In this document: piece by piece, positions 1 to 9,497 of the stretch
How positions within the stretch are numbered: position 1 is the first letter of the stretch
How the letters are laid out: the number at the start of each line of letters is the position of its first letter
Translations under genes and position numbers: made by a program
From: Thermohalobaculum sediminis
GTDB lineage: Bacteria; Pseudomonadota; Alphaproteobacteria; Rhodobacterales; Rhodobacteraceae
Direction: 5' to 3'
Assembly (NCBI RefSeq): GCF_023487995.1
Contig: NZ_JAMFKN010000005.1
Coordinates: 124,001-188,000 of the forward strand
Length of the DNA stretch: 64,000 nt
The notes under the pieces: generated by a model
Told to the model about the DNA's origin: nothing
Databases searched by the model: none
Seen by the model: the letters and a program-made list of their open reading frames with translations, nothing else

Positions 1-528
1 GGCCGCCCGCCGGGGATGGCGGCCGAGCCGCCGGGAGCGATGCGCCGGCTGGTCGAGATCAACCTGATGGGCGCGGTCCACACCGTCGAGCCGCTGATCC
101 CGGCCATGGTCGCGCGCCGGTGCGGGCGGATCGCGCTGATGGGCTCGCTGGCCGGGCTGAGGCCGCTGCCGGACATGCCGGCATACTCGGCCACCAAGGC
201 CGCGCTGCGGGCATGGGGGACAAGCCTGCGCGGGGCGCTCGCGCCGCACGGGGTGGGCGTCACCGTGATCTCGCCGGGCTTCGTGACGACGCCGATGGCA
301 CAGCGCCACCGCGGCCTCAAGCCGTTCGAGATGGACGCCGCCCGGGCCGCGCGCATCATTGGCCGCGGCCTTGCGCGCGGGCGCCCGCTCATCACCTTCC
401 CGCTGCCGCTGGCCGCGCTGATCTGGCTGGGCAACCGCCTGCCGCCCGCGCTCTCGGACCTCGCGATCCGGGCGTTCCGCGCCGAGATCGAGGCCGAGGG
501 CGGCGCCGGGACGGGCGAGGGGCGCTGA
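1..528 (+). CDS. SDR-family oxidoreductase, 5'-truncated (RkpH-like candidate)
   Basis: Only the last 175 residues are present; the reading frame is open through base 1, so the NAD(P)-binding N-terminus lies outside the window. The short-chain dehydrogenase catalytic set is visible: Asn in EINLMG, Ser in MGSLAG and Tyr/Lys in YSATKAA, followed by SPGFVTTPM. After the catalytic core comes a hydrophobic stretch (LITFPLPLAALIWLG), as in membrane-associated lipid-modifying SDRs such as 3-ketosphinganine reductases. It converges on the alpha-oxoamine synthase gene with a 15-base gap. In rhizobia an SDR called RkpH accompanies RkpA and RkpG, so reduction of a 3-keto lipid from that pair is a reasonable inference. 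The SDR family call is secure; the substrate is inferred. Confidence 0.8.
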   Translation, partial: GRPPGMAAEPPGAMRRLVEINLMGAVHTVEPLIPAMVARRCGRIALMGSLAGLRPLPDMPAYSATKAALRAWGTSLRGALAPHGVGVTVISPGFVTTPMAQRHRGLKPFEMDAARAARIIGRGLARGRPLITFPLPLAALIWLGNRLPPALSDLAIRAFRAEIEAEGGAGTGEGR

Positions 529-543
529 CGGCGGACCATGCCC

Positions 544-1884
544 TCAGCCCCTCAGCGCCGCGAGGCGGGCATCCACCTCGGGGATCAGCCGCGCCAGCGT
601 CGCCACGGCATGGTCGATCTGCGAAGGGACGTGCTCGGAGGTCACGAAGAAGCGCAGCCGGGCAAGCTTCTCGGGGACCGCGGGATAGATGATCGGCAGT
701 GCGCTGATCCCCGCCTCGTGCAGCAGGTGCGACGCCAGCGCCGCCCGCATCGAATGGCCGAGGATCACGGGCGTCACCGCCGTGCCCTGCGCGTGGCCCG
801 TGTCGAGCCCCGCGGCGCGCGCGGCAGCAAGGAAGTGCTGGCCGTTCGCCCGCAGCCGCGCGACGCGCTCTGGCTCGCGCAGCATGATCTCGAGCGCCTT
901 CGCCGCCGCGGCGGCGAGCGGCGCCGCGAGGCCGACCGAATAGACGAAGCCCGGCGCGTTGAAGCGCAGGATGTCGATCAGCGCCTGGCTGCCAGCGATG
1001 TATCCCCCACAGGCGCCCAGGGTCTTGGACAGCGTGCCCATCCAGATCTCGACGCGCCGCGGGTCGATGCCCTGCGCCTCGGCGATGCCTCGCCCGGTCG
1101 GCCCCAGCACGCCGAGGCCATGCGCCTCGTCGACCATGAGCCAGGCGCCGTGGCGGTCCTTGATCTCTACGAGGCGCGCGAGGTCGGGGCTGTCGCCGTC
1201 CATCGAGTAGAGCCCCTCGACCGCAATCAGCACGTTGCGATGCTGGCCCCGGACCTGTCCCAGCCGCTCGTCGAGCCAGTCGTAGTCGTTGTGCGGGAAG
1301 ACGAGGCGGTGCGACCCCGACAGCTTCGCCCCCTCGCCGATCGAGTTGTGCGAAAGCTGGTCCATCAGCACCAGGTCCTCGCGGTCGACCAGGGTCGCGA
1401 GGGTCGTCACGTTGGTGGCGTGGCCCGAGACGAAGGCAAGCGCGCTCTCGGCGCCATGGACCGCGGCAAGGGCCGCTTCGAGCGCCCGGTGGCCGGGCCG
1501 CTCGCCACCCACCAGCCGGCTCGCGCAGGCCGAGATGCCCTGGGTCCGCATCGCCTCGGCGGCAGCGGCCACGACCTCGGGGTGGCCGTTGAGGCCGAGA
1601 TAGTTGTAGGACGCGAAATTGAGCCGTGGCGCGCCATCGATCGCGAGCTCCGGCTCGGGTGGCCCGTCATGCAGCCGGAAGAAGGGCGACGTCATGCCCA
1701 GCATGTCGGCAGCGGCGCGGTGCAACGTCATGGCCTGGTAGCGCGGGAGCGTCGAGAAGTCGAAGGCTGCCGCCGGGGCCGGCGCGTCCTTCGGCACGTC
1801 CGCGCTTGCCGCGCCCCGCTGGCCCGCCCGCCCGCGATGGGCTTCCCGCAGATGGCTGATGAGGGCTGCGCGGGCCTCGCTCAC
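544..1884 (-). CDS. rkpG: Alpha-oxoamine synthase (BioF/KBL/SPT family), RkpG-like
   Basis: 446 residues, PLP-dependent. Family members condense an acyl thioester with an amino acid, with decarboxylation. Visible signatures are SYNYLGL (about 92-98), SHNSIGEG, the cofactor-binding DEAHGLGVLG (about 252-261) and the PLP lysine in GTLSKTLGACGG (Lys about 287). The start is GTG at 1884, which overlaps the TGA stop of the large synthase (GTGA), so the two are translationally coupled. It carries about 85 residues before the core, longer than typical BioF. There is no biotin gene nearby; coupling to a thioesterase-less synthase suggests it takes the acyl chain straight from that enzyme's carrier domain, as proposed for the rhizobial RkpA/RkpG pair. 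The amino acid co-substrate cannot be read from the sequence. Confidence 0.85.
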   Translation of the reverse strand: MSEARAALISHLREAHRGRAGQRGAASADVPKDAPAPAAAFDFSTLPRYQAMTLHRAAADMLGMTSPFFRLHDGPPEPELAIDGAPRLNFASYNYLGLNGHPEVVAAAAEAMRTQGISACASRLVGGERPGHRALEAALAAVHGAESALAFVSGHATNVTTLATLVDREDLVLMDQLSHNSIGEGAKLSGSHRLVFPHNDYDWLDERLGQVRGQHRNVLIAVEGLYSMDGDSPDLARLVEIKDRHGAWLMVDEAHGLGVLGPTGRGIAEAQGIDPRRVEIWMGTLSKTLGACGGYIAGSQALIDILRFNAPGFVYSVGLAAPLAAAAAKALEIMLREPERVARLRANGQHFLAAARAAGLDTGHAQGTAVTPVILGHSMRAALASHLLHEAGISALPIIYPAVPEKLARLRFFVTSEHVPSQIDHAVATLARLIPEVDARLAALRG

Positions 1885-4800
1885 TGCACCCTCCCGATCC
1901 GCTTCGCCCGGGCGCGGAGCTCCTCGACCGTGTGCTCGCCCACCTCGGCGTCGCCATGCTGCGCCCGCAGGCGCTCGACGGTGGCGTCCGCGGCGTCCGC
2001 CGGCCCGCCCGCGCGGAGCTGGTCGAGCACGCGGCCCGCAAGGTCGGCAAGGCTCATCTGGTCGCCCAGCGTCGTCAGCGGCAGGCTGATGCCCAGCTCC
2101 TCCTCGGCCGACATCTTGAGATCGACGGCCATCAGGCTGTCGAAGCCGAGGCTCGCGAGCGGCCGGTGCGGGTCGATCGACCCCTCGGGCTGGCGCAGGA
2201 TCCGCGCGCATTCGGCCGTCAGCGCCTCGACGATGCGCGCACGCGCCGCGCCATCGTCGAGCCCCGCGATCTCGGCCGCGAGGTCCTGCCGCGCGGCGCC
2301 GCCGCCGCGACGGGCACGCTCGACCCGCTCGAAGAGCGGCGTGTCGAGCAGCGCGAGATCGCCGGCAAGGCTCGACCAGCGAATCGGGGCATAGCGAACC
2401 ACCGGCCCGGCCGCGGGGTCGTCGAGCAGCGCGCCCAGCCCATCGAGCGCCTCGGCAGCCGTCAGCAGGGCGCCGTCGAGGCGACGCTCGATGAAGGCGC
2501 GCTGCGCCTCGGCTCGGGCGAGATAGCCGCGGTCCGAGATCGGGCCCCAGCCGATCGCGAGGCCCGGCAGCCCCTCGGCCCGGCGGTTGGCCGCGATCGC
2601 CTCGAGCGCCGCGTTGGCCGCGACATAGGCGGCCTGTCCGGGATTGCCGAACGCGGTCGAGATCGAGCTGTAGAGCACGAAATGCCGGGGCGAAAGCGGC
2701 CGCGTCAGCCGGTCGAGCAGCGCCGCGCCCTCGGCCTTCGGGCGCATCACCCGCGCGACCCGCTCGGGGCCAAGCTCGGCGAGAGGCGCGTCGTCGAGCA
2801 CCATCGCGGCATGGATGACGCCCTCGAGCGGGCTGCCCTCGGCCTCGATCCGGGCGATCAGCGTCTTCATCGCCTCGCGGTCCGAGGCATCGACGGCCAG
2901 CGCCTCGACCTGCGCGCCAAGGGCGGCCAGCTCGGCCATCACGTCCTCGCCGCCCGCCTGCGGCACGCCCCGCCGCCCGGTGAGCCACAGGCGCCGCGCG
3001 CCGCGGCGAGCCAGCCACAGCGCGGTCGCGAGCCCGAAGCCGCCAAGGCCGCCGACGATGAGCCAGCTTCCCTTGCCGGAGACCGCGGGGCGCCGGGCGG
3101 GCGCCGCGGCCGGGGCGGCGGGTGGGCGCTCGGGCCGGATCACGATCTTGCCGATGTGCTCCGAGCGCTGCATCAGGCGGAACGCCTCGACCGTCTCGGC
3201 CGGCTCGAACACCTGCACGGGCGGCGGCACGAGCGTGCCGTCGGCAAAGCCCTGCATCAGCCCCGCGAAGAGCCGTCGCGTGAGGCCCGGCCGCGCCCGG
3301 ACGAGCTGGTCGGCATCCACCCCGAAATAGGCGAGGTTCTGCCGGAACGGCCGAAGGCCCAGCCGGCTGTTGGCCACGAAGTCCTGCTTGCCCAGTTCGA
3401 CGAAGCGCCCGAAGGGGGCGAGGCATTCGACCGAGCGCGCCATCGCCTCGCCCGCGAGCGAGTTCAGGACCACATCCACCCCGCGCCCGCCGGTCGCGGC
3501 GCGCACCTCGTCGGCGAAGGCGAGGCTGCGGCTGTCAAACACCGCCTCGGCGCCCAGCAGGCGCACCAGCGCGCGTTTCGCCTCGCGCCCGGCGGTGGCG
3601 AAGATCCGGGCGCCGCGGGCGCGAGCGATCTGGATCGCCGCGAGCCCGACCCCGCCCGCTGCGCCGTGGATCAGGACGCTTTCGCCCGCCTCGAGCTTTG
3701 CCAATTCCACCAGCCCGTATTGCGCGGTGAGGAAGATCGCGGGCAGGCCGGCCGCTGCCTCGAGCGCGACCGCGTCGGGCAGCGGTGCCGCAAGCCCCGC
3801 GTCGAGCGTCACGTGGCTGGCGAAGGCGGCGGGCGCAAAGGCGACGACGCGGGTGCCCTCGGCAAGCCCCGCGCCTTCGCCGGCCCGTCGCACGATCCCC
3901 GCGCATTCCATGCCCAGCTTGGCGCCCGCGAAGCCGTCCTCGAGCACCTCGGGCGGCAGCAGGCGCTGTGCCCACATCACGTCCCGGAAGTTGAGCCCGG
4001 TGGCCGCGACCTCGATCTCGACCTCGCCCGGGCCGGGAGCGCGGCGCGGCGCGGGCATCCAGCGCAGCGTGTCGAGCGAGCCCTCGCGCGTCATGCCGAG
4101 GCGGCGGCCGGCCTCGGCGCCGGCGCGCGCGTCCGCGGCGGCGAGGCCGGGGTCGGGCAGGGCGCAGAGCCTTGGTGCAGCGAGGCCCTGCGCATCGAGA
4201 ACCAGCTCACGCTCGGGACCCGGCGCCGTGATCAGCCCGGCGAGCTGCGCCGCGGCCGGCGCGAGGTCGAGCCCAGGGTCGAGATCGATCTGCCGGATGG
4301 TCCAGCCGGGATGTTCGTTCGCCATGACGCGCCCGAAACCCCACAGCGCGGCATCGGCCGGCTGGCGCGAAGGCGCGCGCATGCCCGGCCCCGCCGGACG
4401 GTCGGCCGGGCGGCCGCCACGGGTGATCAGCCAGAGCGCGCCTTCCGCGCGGGTGGAGGCGACGAGCCGGCGGCCGAGCTCGATCCGCCGGTCGGTGCCG
4501 CTTGCCCGCGGATTGGCGGGCCAGGCAATGATCCCCACCTCGCCGTCACCAAGCCGCGGGTCCGCCGGGCCGGGTCCGCTCGCCTGTTGCGGCGCCATGC
4601 GAACCTGCCAGCCGCGTGCCGTCAGCGCGGCGCCGAGGGCTTCGGCAAGGCCGGGCTCGGCGGCGTCGTGGAAGATCGCGGCCGCCGGCGGGGGCGTGCC
4701 GTCGTCGGCCTGCGTTCCTTCCGCCGGCGGCGCGGCCTCGGTCGCCGCGGGCCTCCGGGCAACCGCGATCGTGGCATGCGTCTCGGCCCTATCGAGCGGC

Positions 4801-7800
4801 CAGCTTCCCGCGAGCCTCAGCCCCGCGCGGATCATCGCGGCGCCCAGCCGGGTCCCGTCGAGGCGGGGGCCGCCCGCCCTGCCGTCGCGCCACCAGTCGG
4901 CCGCGAGCCCCGCGGACAGGTCGGCGGCAAGCTCGCCCGCGCCTTCGACGGCGACGATCACGCCGCCCGGTGCGAGCAGCCCGGCAAGGCGCGCCCGCCC
5001 CGCTGCATCGCCGCGCCACAGGGCGTCGCCCGCGAGGATGACGTCGAACGGTCCCTGCAACGCCTCCCATGGCGTCACCCGCATCGCCGGCAGCGGTGGG
5101 AGCTCGAGCGCGAGCTGATCGCTCACCCGCCGCGCCGGATCGCTGACCGCCAGCGCGGTCAGCGCCGGCAGCGCGGCCAGACGGCAGGCGAGATCGGGCG
5201 GAATGTCGCCGAGGACTAACAGCGCGAGCCGTCGTCCCTCGGGCCACGAGCCGCCAATGTCGAGGCCGATCTGTCCGGCGGCGGCCCAGAGCGCCCGGCG
5301 CGCCGGCGCGTGCCGCGCGACAGGGGCGGGACCTCCCGCCTCGGGCAGCGCGTCGAGCCCCTCGCGCAGCGCCCGGTCGAGCGTGCTCGCAAGGCGCATC
5401 AGCCCCGCGACATCGGCCGCGCGCGCCGGTGCCTCGGCGATCAGCGCCTCGACCAGGGTGGCGAGCGGGGGACAGGGGCATTCGGGCACGAGCCCGAGCG
5501 GCGCGTCCGCCGCGCCGGATCGGGCGGGCGGGGCGGCGGCGTCCGCCTCGGGCCCCGGCGCGTCGGCCGGGATCGCGGCGCCATCCGCCTCGAGGGTCGC
5601 GACGAGTTGGGCGTAGAGCGCGCGGGAGGCCGGATGGACGCCCGGCATCGCGGCGCGCCCGAGGCGCCGCGCGGGTCCGGCGAGGCGCTCGAGCGCATCC
5701 CATGCGATACGACGGGCCGCGGCATCCGCGAGCAGGGCGCCGCTGTCGGGCTCGGCCGGCTCGTCCGCCGCGGCGAGGCCCAGCGCGGCGATCCGCGCGG
5801 CCGGCTCCTCCCAGGCGGGCGGCAGCTTCACCGGCCCCTCGGGCACAGCCTCGGCGGCCAGCGGGATCAGGGTCTCGTGCCAGGCGACGGGGCCATCGCG
5901 GCGCGCGCGGCTGGCGCGGACGCGGCGCAGCCTCAGCCCCTCGATCCGGCAGAGCGTGCGGCCCGCCGCGTCGCTGAGCGCGAGATCGGCCTCGGCGCCG
6001 AAGTCGCTGAGCCGCGTGAGCTCGACCTGCGCCCGCGCCGCGATGGCGGGGCCCCCGCCGTCGCATCCGTCGCCGGAGGTGACCACGCGGCCGAGCCGCA
6101 CGGGCAGGAAGGTTCCGTCCTCCGCGAGGCCGCGCTCGCGCATCGCGCCCCCGATCAGCGGAAAGAGCGCGTGGAAGGCGGCATCAAGGCTGGCCGGATG
6201 CAGCACGAAGTCGCCCGCCGCGCGCGCATCGGGGGCCGCGAGCTCGGACAGGGCGCCACGGCCCTCGGCCCTGAGGCTGCGCACCAGACGGAAGGCGGGG
6301 CCGTAGGCGAGCCCGGCCTGCGCCATCATCCGGTAGAGCCGCTCGCCGGTCCAGGACAGCCGCTCGTCGGTGACGGCATCGCCCGGCCCCTCGGCCGATG
6401 TCGCGGCGGCGGGCGCGGCGGCGCGGCGGATCGTGCCGCGGGCGTGCAGGCGCCAGTCGTCCTCGCTCCCGGCCGACCGGCTCTCGATCCGCAGGAGGCC
6501 CGTTTCGCGCTCGATCTCGGTGCGCACCGAGATGAGGCCGCCCGCGTCGAGCACGAGGGGTGCGAGGATGTCGAAGTCGCGAAGCTCGAGCGCGCCGGTG
6601 CCGAGGCTCTCGCGCCCGGCGGCGAGGGCGATCTCGGCGAAGCCGGCCGCGGGCATCACCGCGTTGCCGTCGACGGCATGATCGGCGAGCCATGGCAGCA
6701 AGATCGCGTCGATCTGCGCGCGCCATGCGCCCTCGCCCCGCCGCGGGCGCCAGCCGAGCAGCGGGTGATCCGGCGCGTGGCCAAGCACGTCGACCTCCTC
6801 CGAGGTCATCGCGGCACGGTGGACGGCGTGCTCCCAGGGGTAGGTCGGGCGATCGTGCCGGGCCGGCAGGACGGGGCCGAAGAAGCGCACGTCATCCACC
6901 GGCGCGCCATGCGCGACCGCGCGGGCGGCCATCGCCGCCACGGACAGCGGCTTGCCGGGGCCTTCCATGGTCGCGAGCACCGCACCGGCCCGCCCCAGCG
7001 CGCGCAGCGTGTCGGTGACATAGGCCTGGAGCACCGGGCGCGGCCCGATCTCGACGAAGAGGGTGCAGCCGAGGGCGTCGAGCGTGCCAAGCGCCTCGCG
7101 GAAGCGCACCGCCGAGCGGGCGTTGCTCCACCAGTGTGCCGCGTCGAGGGTCGCGCCGTCGACCTGCGTGCCGGTGGTGCCGGAGATGAGGTCGACGCCC
7201 GCCGCGCGGGGCGCGAGCCCGGCCAGGCCCTCGATCAGTTCCTCGCGGATCGCCTCCATCTCGGGGCCGTGATAGGGGTAGGCGACCGCGAGGCGCCTGA
7301 GCGCCATCCGGCGCTTGCGGGCGGCGCGGGCGAACTCGTCGATCGCCGCCGCCTCGCCCGAGATGGTGACGCTGCGCGGGCTGTTGTCGCCGGCCAGCGA
7401 GAGCTTGTCCGCAAGACCGCAGTCGGCGATCGCGGCGACGACATCCGCCGCCGGGGCGAGGACCGCCGCCATGCCGCCGCGACCGGCAAGCGGTCGCACG
7501 GCGCGGGCGCGCACCCGGATCAGACGCACGGCGTCGTCGAGTGCGATCGCGCCTGCCGCCCAGGCGGCCGCGACCTCGCCGACGGAATGGCCCGCGACCG
7601 CGGTGGGGCGCAGGCCGCGCGCGGCCAGCGCCTCGACCAGCGCGACCTGGATCGCGAAGATCAGGGGCTGGGCGATCTCGCTCTCCTCGATGCGCGCGCC
7701 GAGGCCGGGGTCCTCCAAAAGCCCCGCGAGGTCCGCCGCCGGCTCGTCGTCGCCCGCTTGCTCGGCGAAACAGCGCGCCACCCGGTCGAAGGCGCGGCGG

Positions 7801-9497
7801 AACGCCGGATCGTCCGCGTAGAGATCGCAGCCCATGCCGGGCCATTGCGCGCCGTTCCCGCAGAACAGGAACACGGTCCGCCCCGCCCGGTCCGCGGCGG
7901 TGCCGCGCACGGCTTGCGCGGGCTGCGCGCCCGCGGCGAGCGCCGCAAGATCGGCGGCGAGCGCCGGCCCGTCGCGTCCCAGCAGAACGGTCCGGTGGCG
8001 ATGCCGCGGCATGCGGTGCGCAGCCGTGGCGGCCAGCGCCTCGGTCTCGGCCGGCGTCGCCGTGGCAAGGCGTTCGGCCCAGGCCGCCACGAGCCGCGCA
8101 AGGCTCGCCTCGCTCGCCGCGCTGAGGATCAGGGGGGGAAGGGCCGCGCCCGCGTCGATCCGCTCGGCCGGCGGAGCCGGGCGCTCGTAGGCCGTCGCCG
8201 CGCGCAGGACGGCATGGGCGTTGGCGCCGCCGAAGCCGAAATTGTTGACGCCGGCGATCCAGGCCTCGCCGTCCGCCCGCGGCGCGAGGGGACGCGCCTC
8301 GGTGGCGACCTCGAGGCAAAGCTCGTCGAGCGGGATGTTCGGGTTGACCTCGTCGACATGCAGGCTGCGCGGGATCGTGCCGTGCTCGAGCGCGAGCGCA
8401 GTCTTGACGAGGCCCACGAGCCCCGAGGCGGGTTCGAGATGCCCGACATTCGATTTGGCCGAGCCGATCGGAAGCGGCCGCGTCCGGCCCCGGCCCAGCA
8501 CCTCGCCGATAGCGCGCGCCTCGATCGGGTCGCCGACCGGCGTGCCGGTGCCATGCGCCTCGATGAAGGCGATGCGGTCGCGGTCGATGCAGAGGCGGCC
8601 GTAGATCTCGCGCAGCAGCGCCGCCTGCCGCGCGCCCGAGGGCAGGGCGAGCCCCATGGTCCTGCCGTCGGAATTGATCGCGGTGCCCATGAGCACGGCG
8701 CGCACCGGCTCGCCCGCGGCGCGCGCGGCGTCGAGGCGGCGCAGAACCACGGCGACGGCGCCTTCCGCCCGCACATAGCCGTCCGCGCCGGCGTCGAACG
8801 CCCGGCACAGTCCGCTCGGCGACAGCATCGCGGCGCGCGAGAAGCCGACGAAGTTGAACGGCTGGAGGATCGCGTTCACGCCCCCCACGATCGCGGTGTC
8901 GATCTCGCCCGCCGCGAGCGCCTGCGCCGCATTGTGCAGCGCGTAGAAGGACGAGGAGCAGGCCGTGTCGACAGTGTAGCTGGGCCCCTTGAGGTCGAAG
9001 GCGTGCGAGATCCGGTTCGAGAGGATCGACAGCGTGTTGCCGGTCATGAACTGCGCGCCGATCGCGGCCGGGTCGCTCGCGAAGCGCTGGGAGTGGTCGA
9101 TCGAGGAGGCGCCGACATAGACGCCGGTGCGGCTCTCGGCGAGCACGTCCGGGGTCAGGCAGGCCGCGTCGAGCGCCTCGTAGGCGGTCTCGAGCAGCAT
9201 CCGCTGCTGCGGGTCCATCTGCGCCGCCTCGCGGGCCGAGATGCCGAAGAAGCCCGGGTCGAAGCTCCAGATCCCGTCGACGAGACCCGCCGCCATGGTG
9301 TAGCTGCGCCCCGTCGTGCGGCGGTCCGGATGCAGGAAGCGCCCGGTGCTCCAGCGATCGGACGGGATCGGGCCGACGGCGCAGCCCTCCTCGGTCAGGA
9401 GGCGCCAGAACGCCGCATCGCTGGGTGCACCGGGCAGGCGGCAGGCGAATCCCGAAACCGCGATCTCGACCGTTCCGGCATCAGGCCGCTTCGTCAT
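1881..9497 (-). CDS. rkpA: Single-module reducing type I polyketide/fatty-acid synthase, RkpA-like
   Basis: 2538 residues. Domain order with approximate positions: ketosynthase 10-435 (Cys180 in DTACSSS, His315 in HGTGTP, His353 in NVGHLEP); acyltransferase 541-850 (Ser638 in GHSVGE); dehydratase 905-1195 (His940 in LADHAVDG, Asp1105 in LHPASLDAAFH); a 1260-1585 region resembling a decayed methyltransferase; enoylreductase 1805-2120 (HGAAGGVGLAAIQ); ketoreductase 2143-2330 (GGLGGFG, Ser2278, Tyr2291, Asn2295); acyl carrier protein 2420-2500 (Ser2454 in GFDSLMAVD). There is no thioesterase, so release depends on another protein, most simply the coupled alpha-oxoamine synthase. ATG at 9497 is chosen because the ketosynthase begins just after it; an in-frame ATG at 9578 would add 27 unconserved residues. 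It matches the rhizobial RkpA layout, which makes a lipid needed for K-antigen. Confidence 0.88.
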   Translation of the reverse strand: MTKRPDAGTVEIAVSGFACRLPGAPSDAAFWRLLTEEGCAVGPIPSDRWSTGRFLHPDRRTTGRSYTMAAGLVDGIWSFDPGFFGISAREAAQMDPQQRMLLETAYEALDAACLTPDVLAESRTGVYVGASSIDHSQRFASDPAAIGAQFMTGNTLSILSNRISHAFDLKGPSYTVDTACSSSFYALHNAAQALAAGEIDTAIVGGVNAILQPFNFVGFSRAAMLSPSGLCRAFDAGADGYVRAEGAVAVVLRRLDAARAAGEPVRAVLMGTAINSDGRTMGLALPSGARQAALLREIYGRLCIDRDRIAFIEAHGTGTPVGDPIEARAIGEVLGRGRTRPLPIGSAKSNVGHLEPASGLVGLVKTALALEHGTIPRSLHVDEVNPNIPLDELCLEVATEARPLAPRADGEAWIAGVNNFGFGGANAHAVLRAATAYERPAPPAERIDAGAALPPLILSAASEASLARLVAAWAERLATATPAETEALAATAAHRMPRHRHRTVLLGRDGPALAADLAALAAGAQPAQAVRGTAADRAGRTVFLFCGNGAQWPGMGCDLYADDPAFRRAFDRVARCFAEQAGDDEPAADLAGLLEDPGLGARIEESEIAQPLIFAIQVALVEALAARGLRPTAVAGHSVGEVAAAWAAGAIALDDAVRLIRVRARAVRPLAGRGGMAAVLAPAADVVAAIADCGLADKLSLAGDNSPRSVTISGEAAAIDEFARAARKRRMALRRLAVAYPYHGPEMEAIREELIEGLAGLAPRAAGVDLISGTTGTQVDGATLDAAHWWSNARSAVRFREALGTLDALGCTLFVEIGPRPVLQAYVTDTLRALGRAGAVLATMEGPGKPLSVAAMAARAVAHGAPVDDVRFFGPVLPARHDRPTYPWEHAVHRAAMTSEEVDVLGHAPDHPLLGWRPRRGEGAWRAQIDAILLPWLADHAVDGNAVMPAAGFAEIALAAGRESLGTGALELRDFDILAPLVLDAGGLISVRTEIERETGLLRIESRSAGSEDDWRLHARGTIRRAAAPAAATSAEGPGDAVTDERLSWTGERLYRMMAQAGLAYGPAFRLVRSLRAEGRGALSELAAPDARAAGDFVLHPASLDAAFHALFPLIGGAMRERGLAEDGTFLPVRLGRVVTSGDGCDGGGPAIAARAQVELTRLSDFGAEADLALSDAAGRTLCRIEGLRLRRVRASRARRDGPVAWHETLIPLAAEAVPEGPVKLPPAWEEPAARIAALGLAAADEPAEPDSGALLADAAARRIAWDALERLAGPARRLGRAAMPGVHPASRALYAQLVATLEADGAAIPADAPGPEADAAAPPARSGAADAPLGLVPECPCPPLATLVEALIAEAPARAADVAGLMRLASTLDRALREGLDALPEAGGPAPVARHAPARRALWAAAGQIGLDIGGSWPEGRRLALLVLGDIPPDLACRLAALPALTALAVSDPARRVSDQLALELPPLPAMRVTPWEALQGPFDVILAGDALWRGDAAGRARLAGLLAPGGVIVAVEGAGELAADLSAGLAADWWRDGRAGGPRLDGTRLGAAMIRAGLRLAGSWPLDRAETHATIAVARRPAATEAAPPAEGTQADDGTPPPAAAIFHDAAEPGLAEALGAALTARGWQVRMAPQQASGPGPADPRLGDGEVGIIAWPANPRASGTDRRIELGRRLVASTRAEGALWLITRGGRPADRPAGPGMRAPSRQPADAALWGFGRVMANEHPGWTIRQIDLDPGLDLAPAAAQLAGLITAPGPERELVLDAQGLAAPRLCALPDPGLAAADARAGAEAGRRLGMTREGSLDTLRWMPAPRRAPGPGEVEIEVAATGLNFRDVMWAQRLLPPEVLEDGFAGAKLGMECAGIVRRAGEGAGLAEGTRVVAFAPAAFASHVTLDAGLAAPLPDAVALEAAAGLPAIFLTAQYGLVELAKLEAGESVLIHGAAGGVGLAAIQIARARGARIFATAGREAKRALVRLLGAEAVFDSRSLAFADEVRAATGGRGVDVVLNSLAGEAMARSVECLAPFGRFVELGKQDFVANSRLGLRPFRQNLAYFGVDADQLVRARPGLTRRLFAGLMQGFADGTLVPPPVQVFEPAETVEAFRLMQRSEHIGKIVIRPERPPAAPAAAPARRPAVSGKGSWLIVGGLGGFGLATALWLARRGARRLWLTGRRGVPQAGGEDVMAELAALGAQVEALAVDASDREAMKTLIARIEAEGSPLEGVIHAAMVLDDAPLAELGPERVARVMRPKAEGAALLDRLTRPLSPRHFVLYSSISTAFGNPGQAAYVAANAALEAIAANRRAEGLPGLAIGWGPISDRGYLARAEAQRAFIERRLDGALLTAAEALDGLGALLDDPAAGPVVRYAPIRWSSLAGDLALLDTPLFERVERARRGGGAARQDLAAEIAGLDDGAARARIVEALTAECARILRQPEGSIDPHRPLASLGFDSLMAVDLKMSAEEELGISLPLTTLGDQMSLADLAGRVLDQLRAGGPADAADATVERLRAQHGDAEVGEHTVEELRARAKRIGRVQ

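Noticed and set aside
544..1884. Biotin synthesis enzyme BioF
   Set aside because: The fold matches, but no other biotin gene is near and the gene is coupled to the synthase; RkpG-like is the better reading.
1932..5219. Very long open frame (over 1000 codons) on the plus strand
   Set aside because: It lies opposite the large synthase, and its translation is low-complexity Arg/Ala/Gly/Pro without motifs. It is a side effect of high GC.
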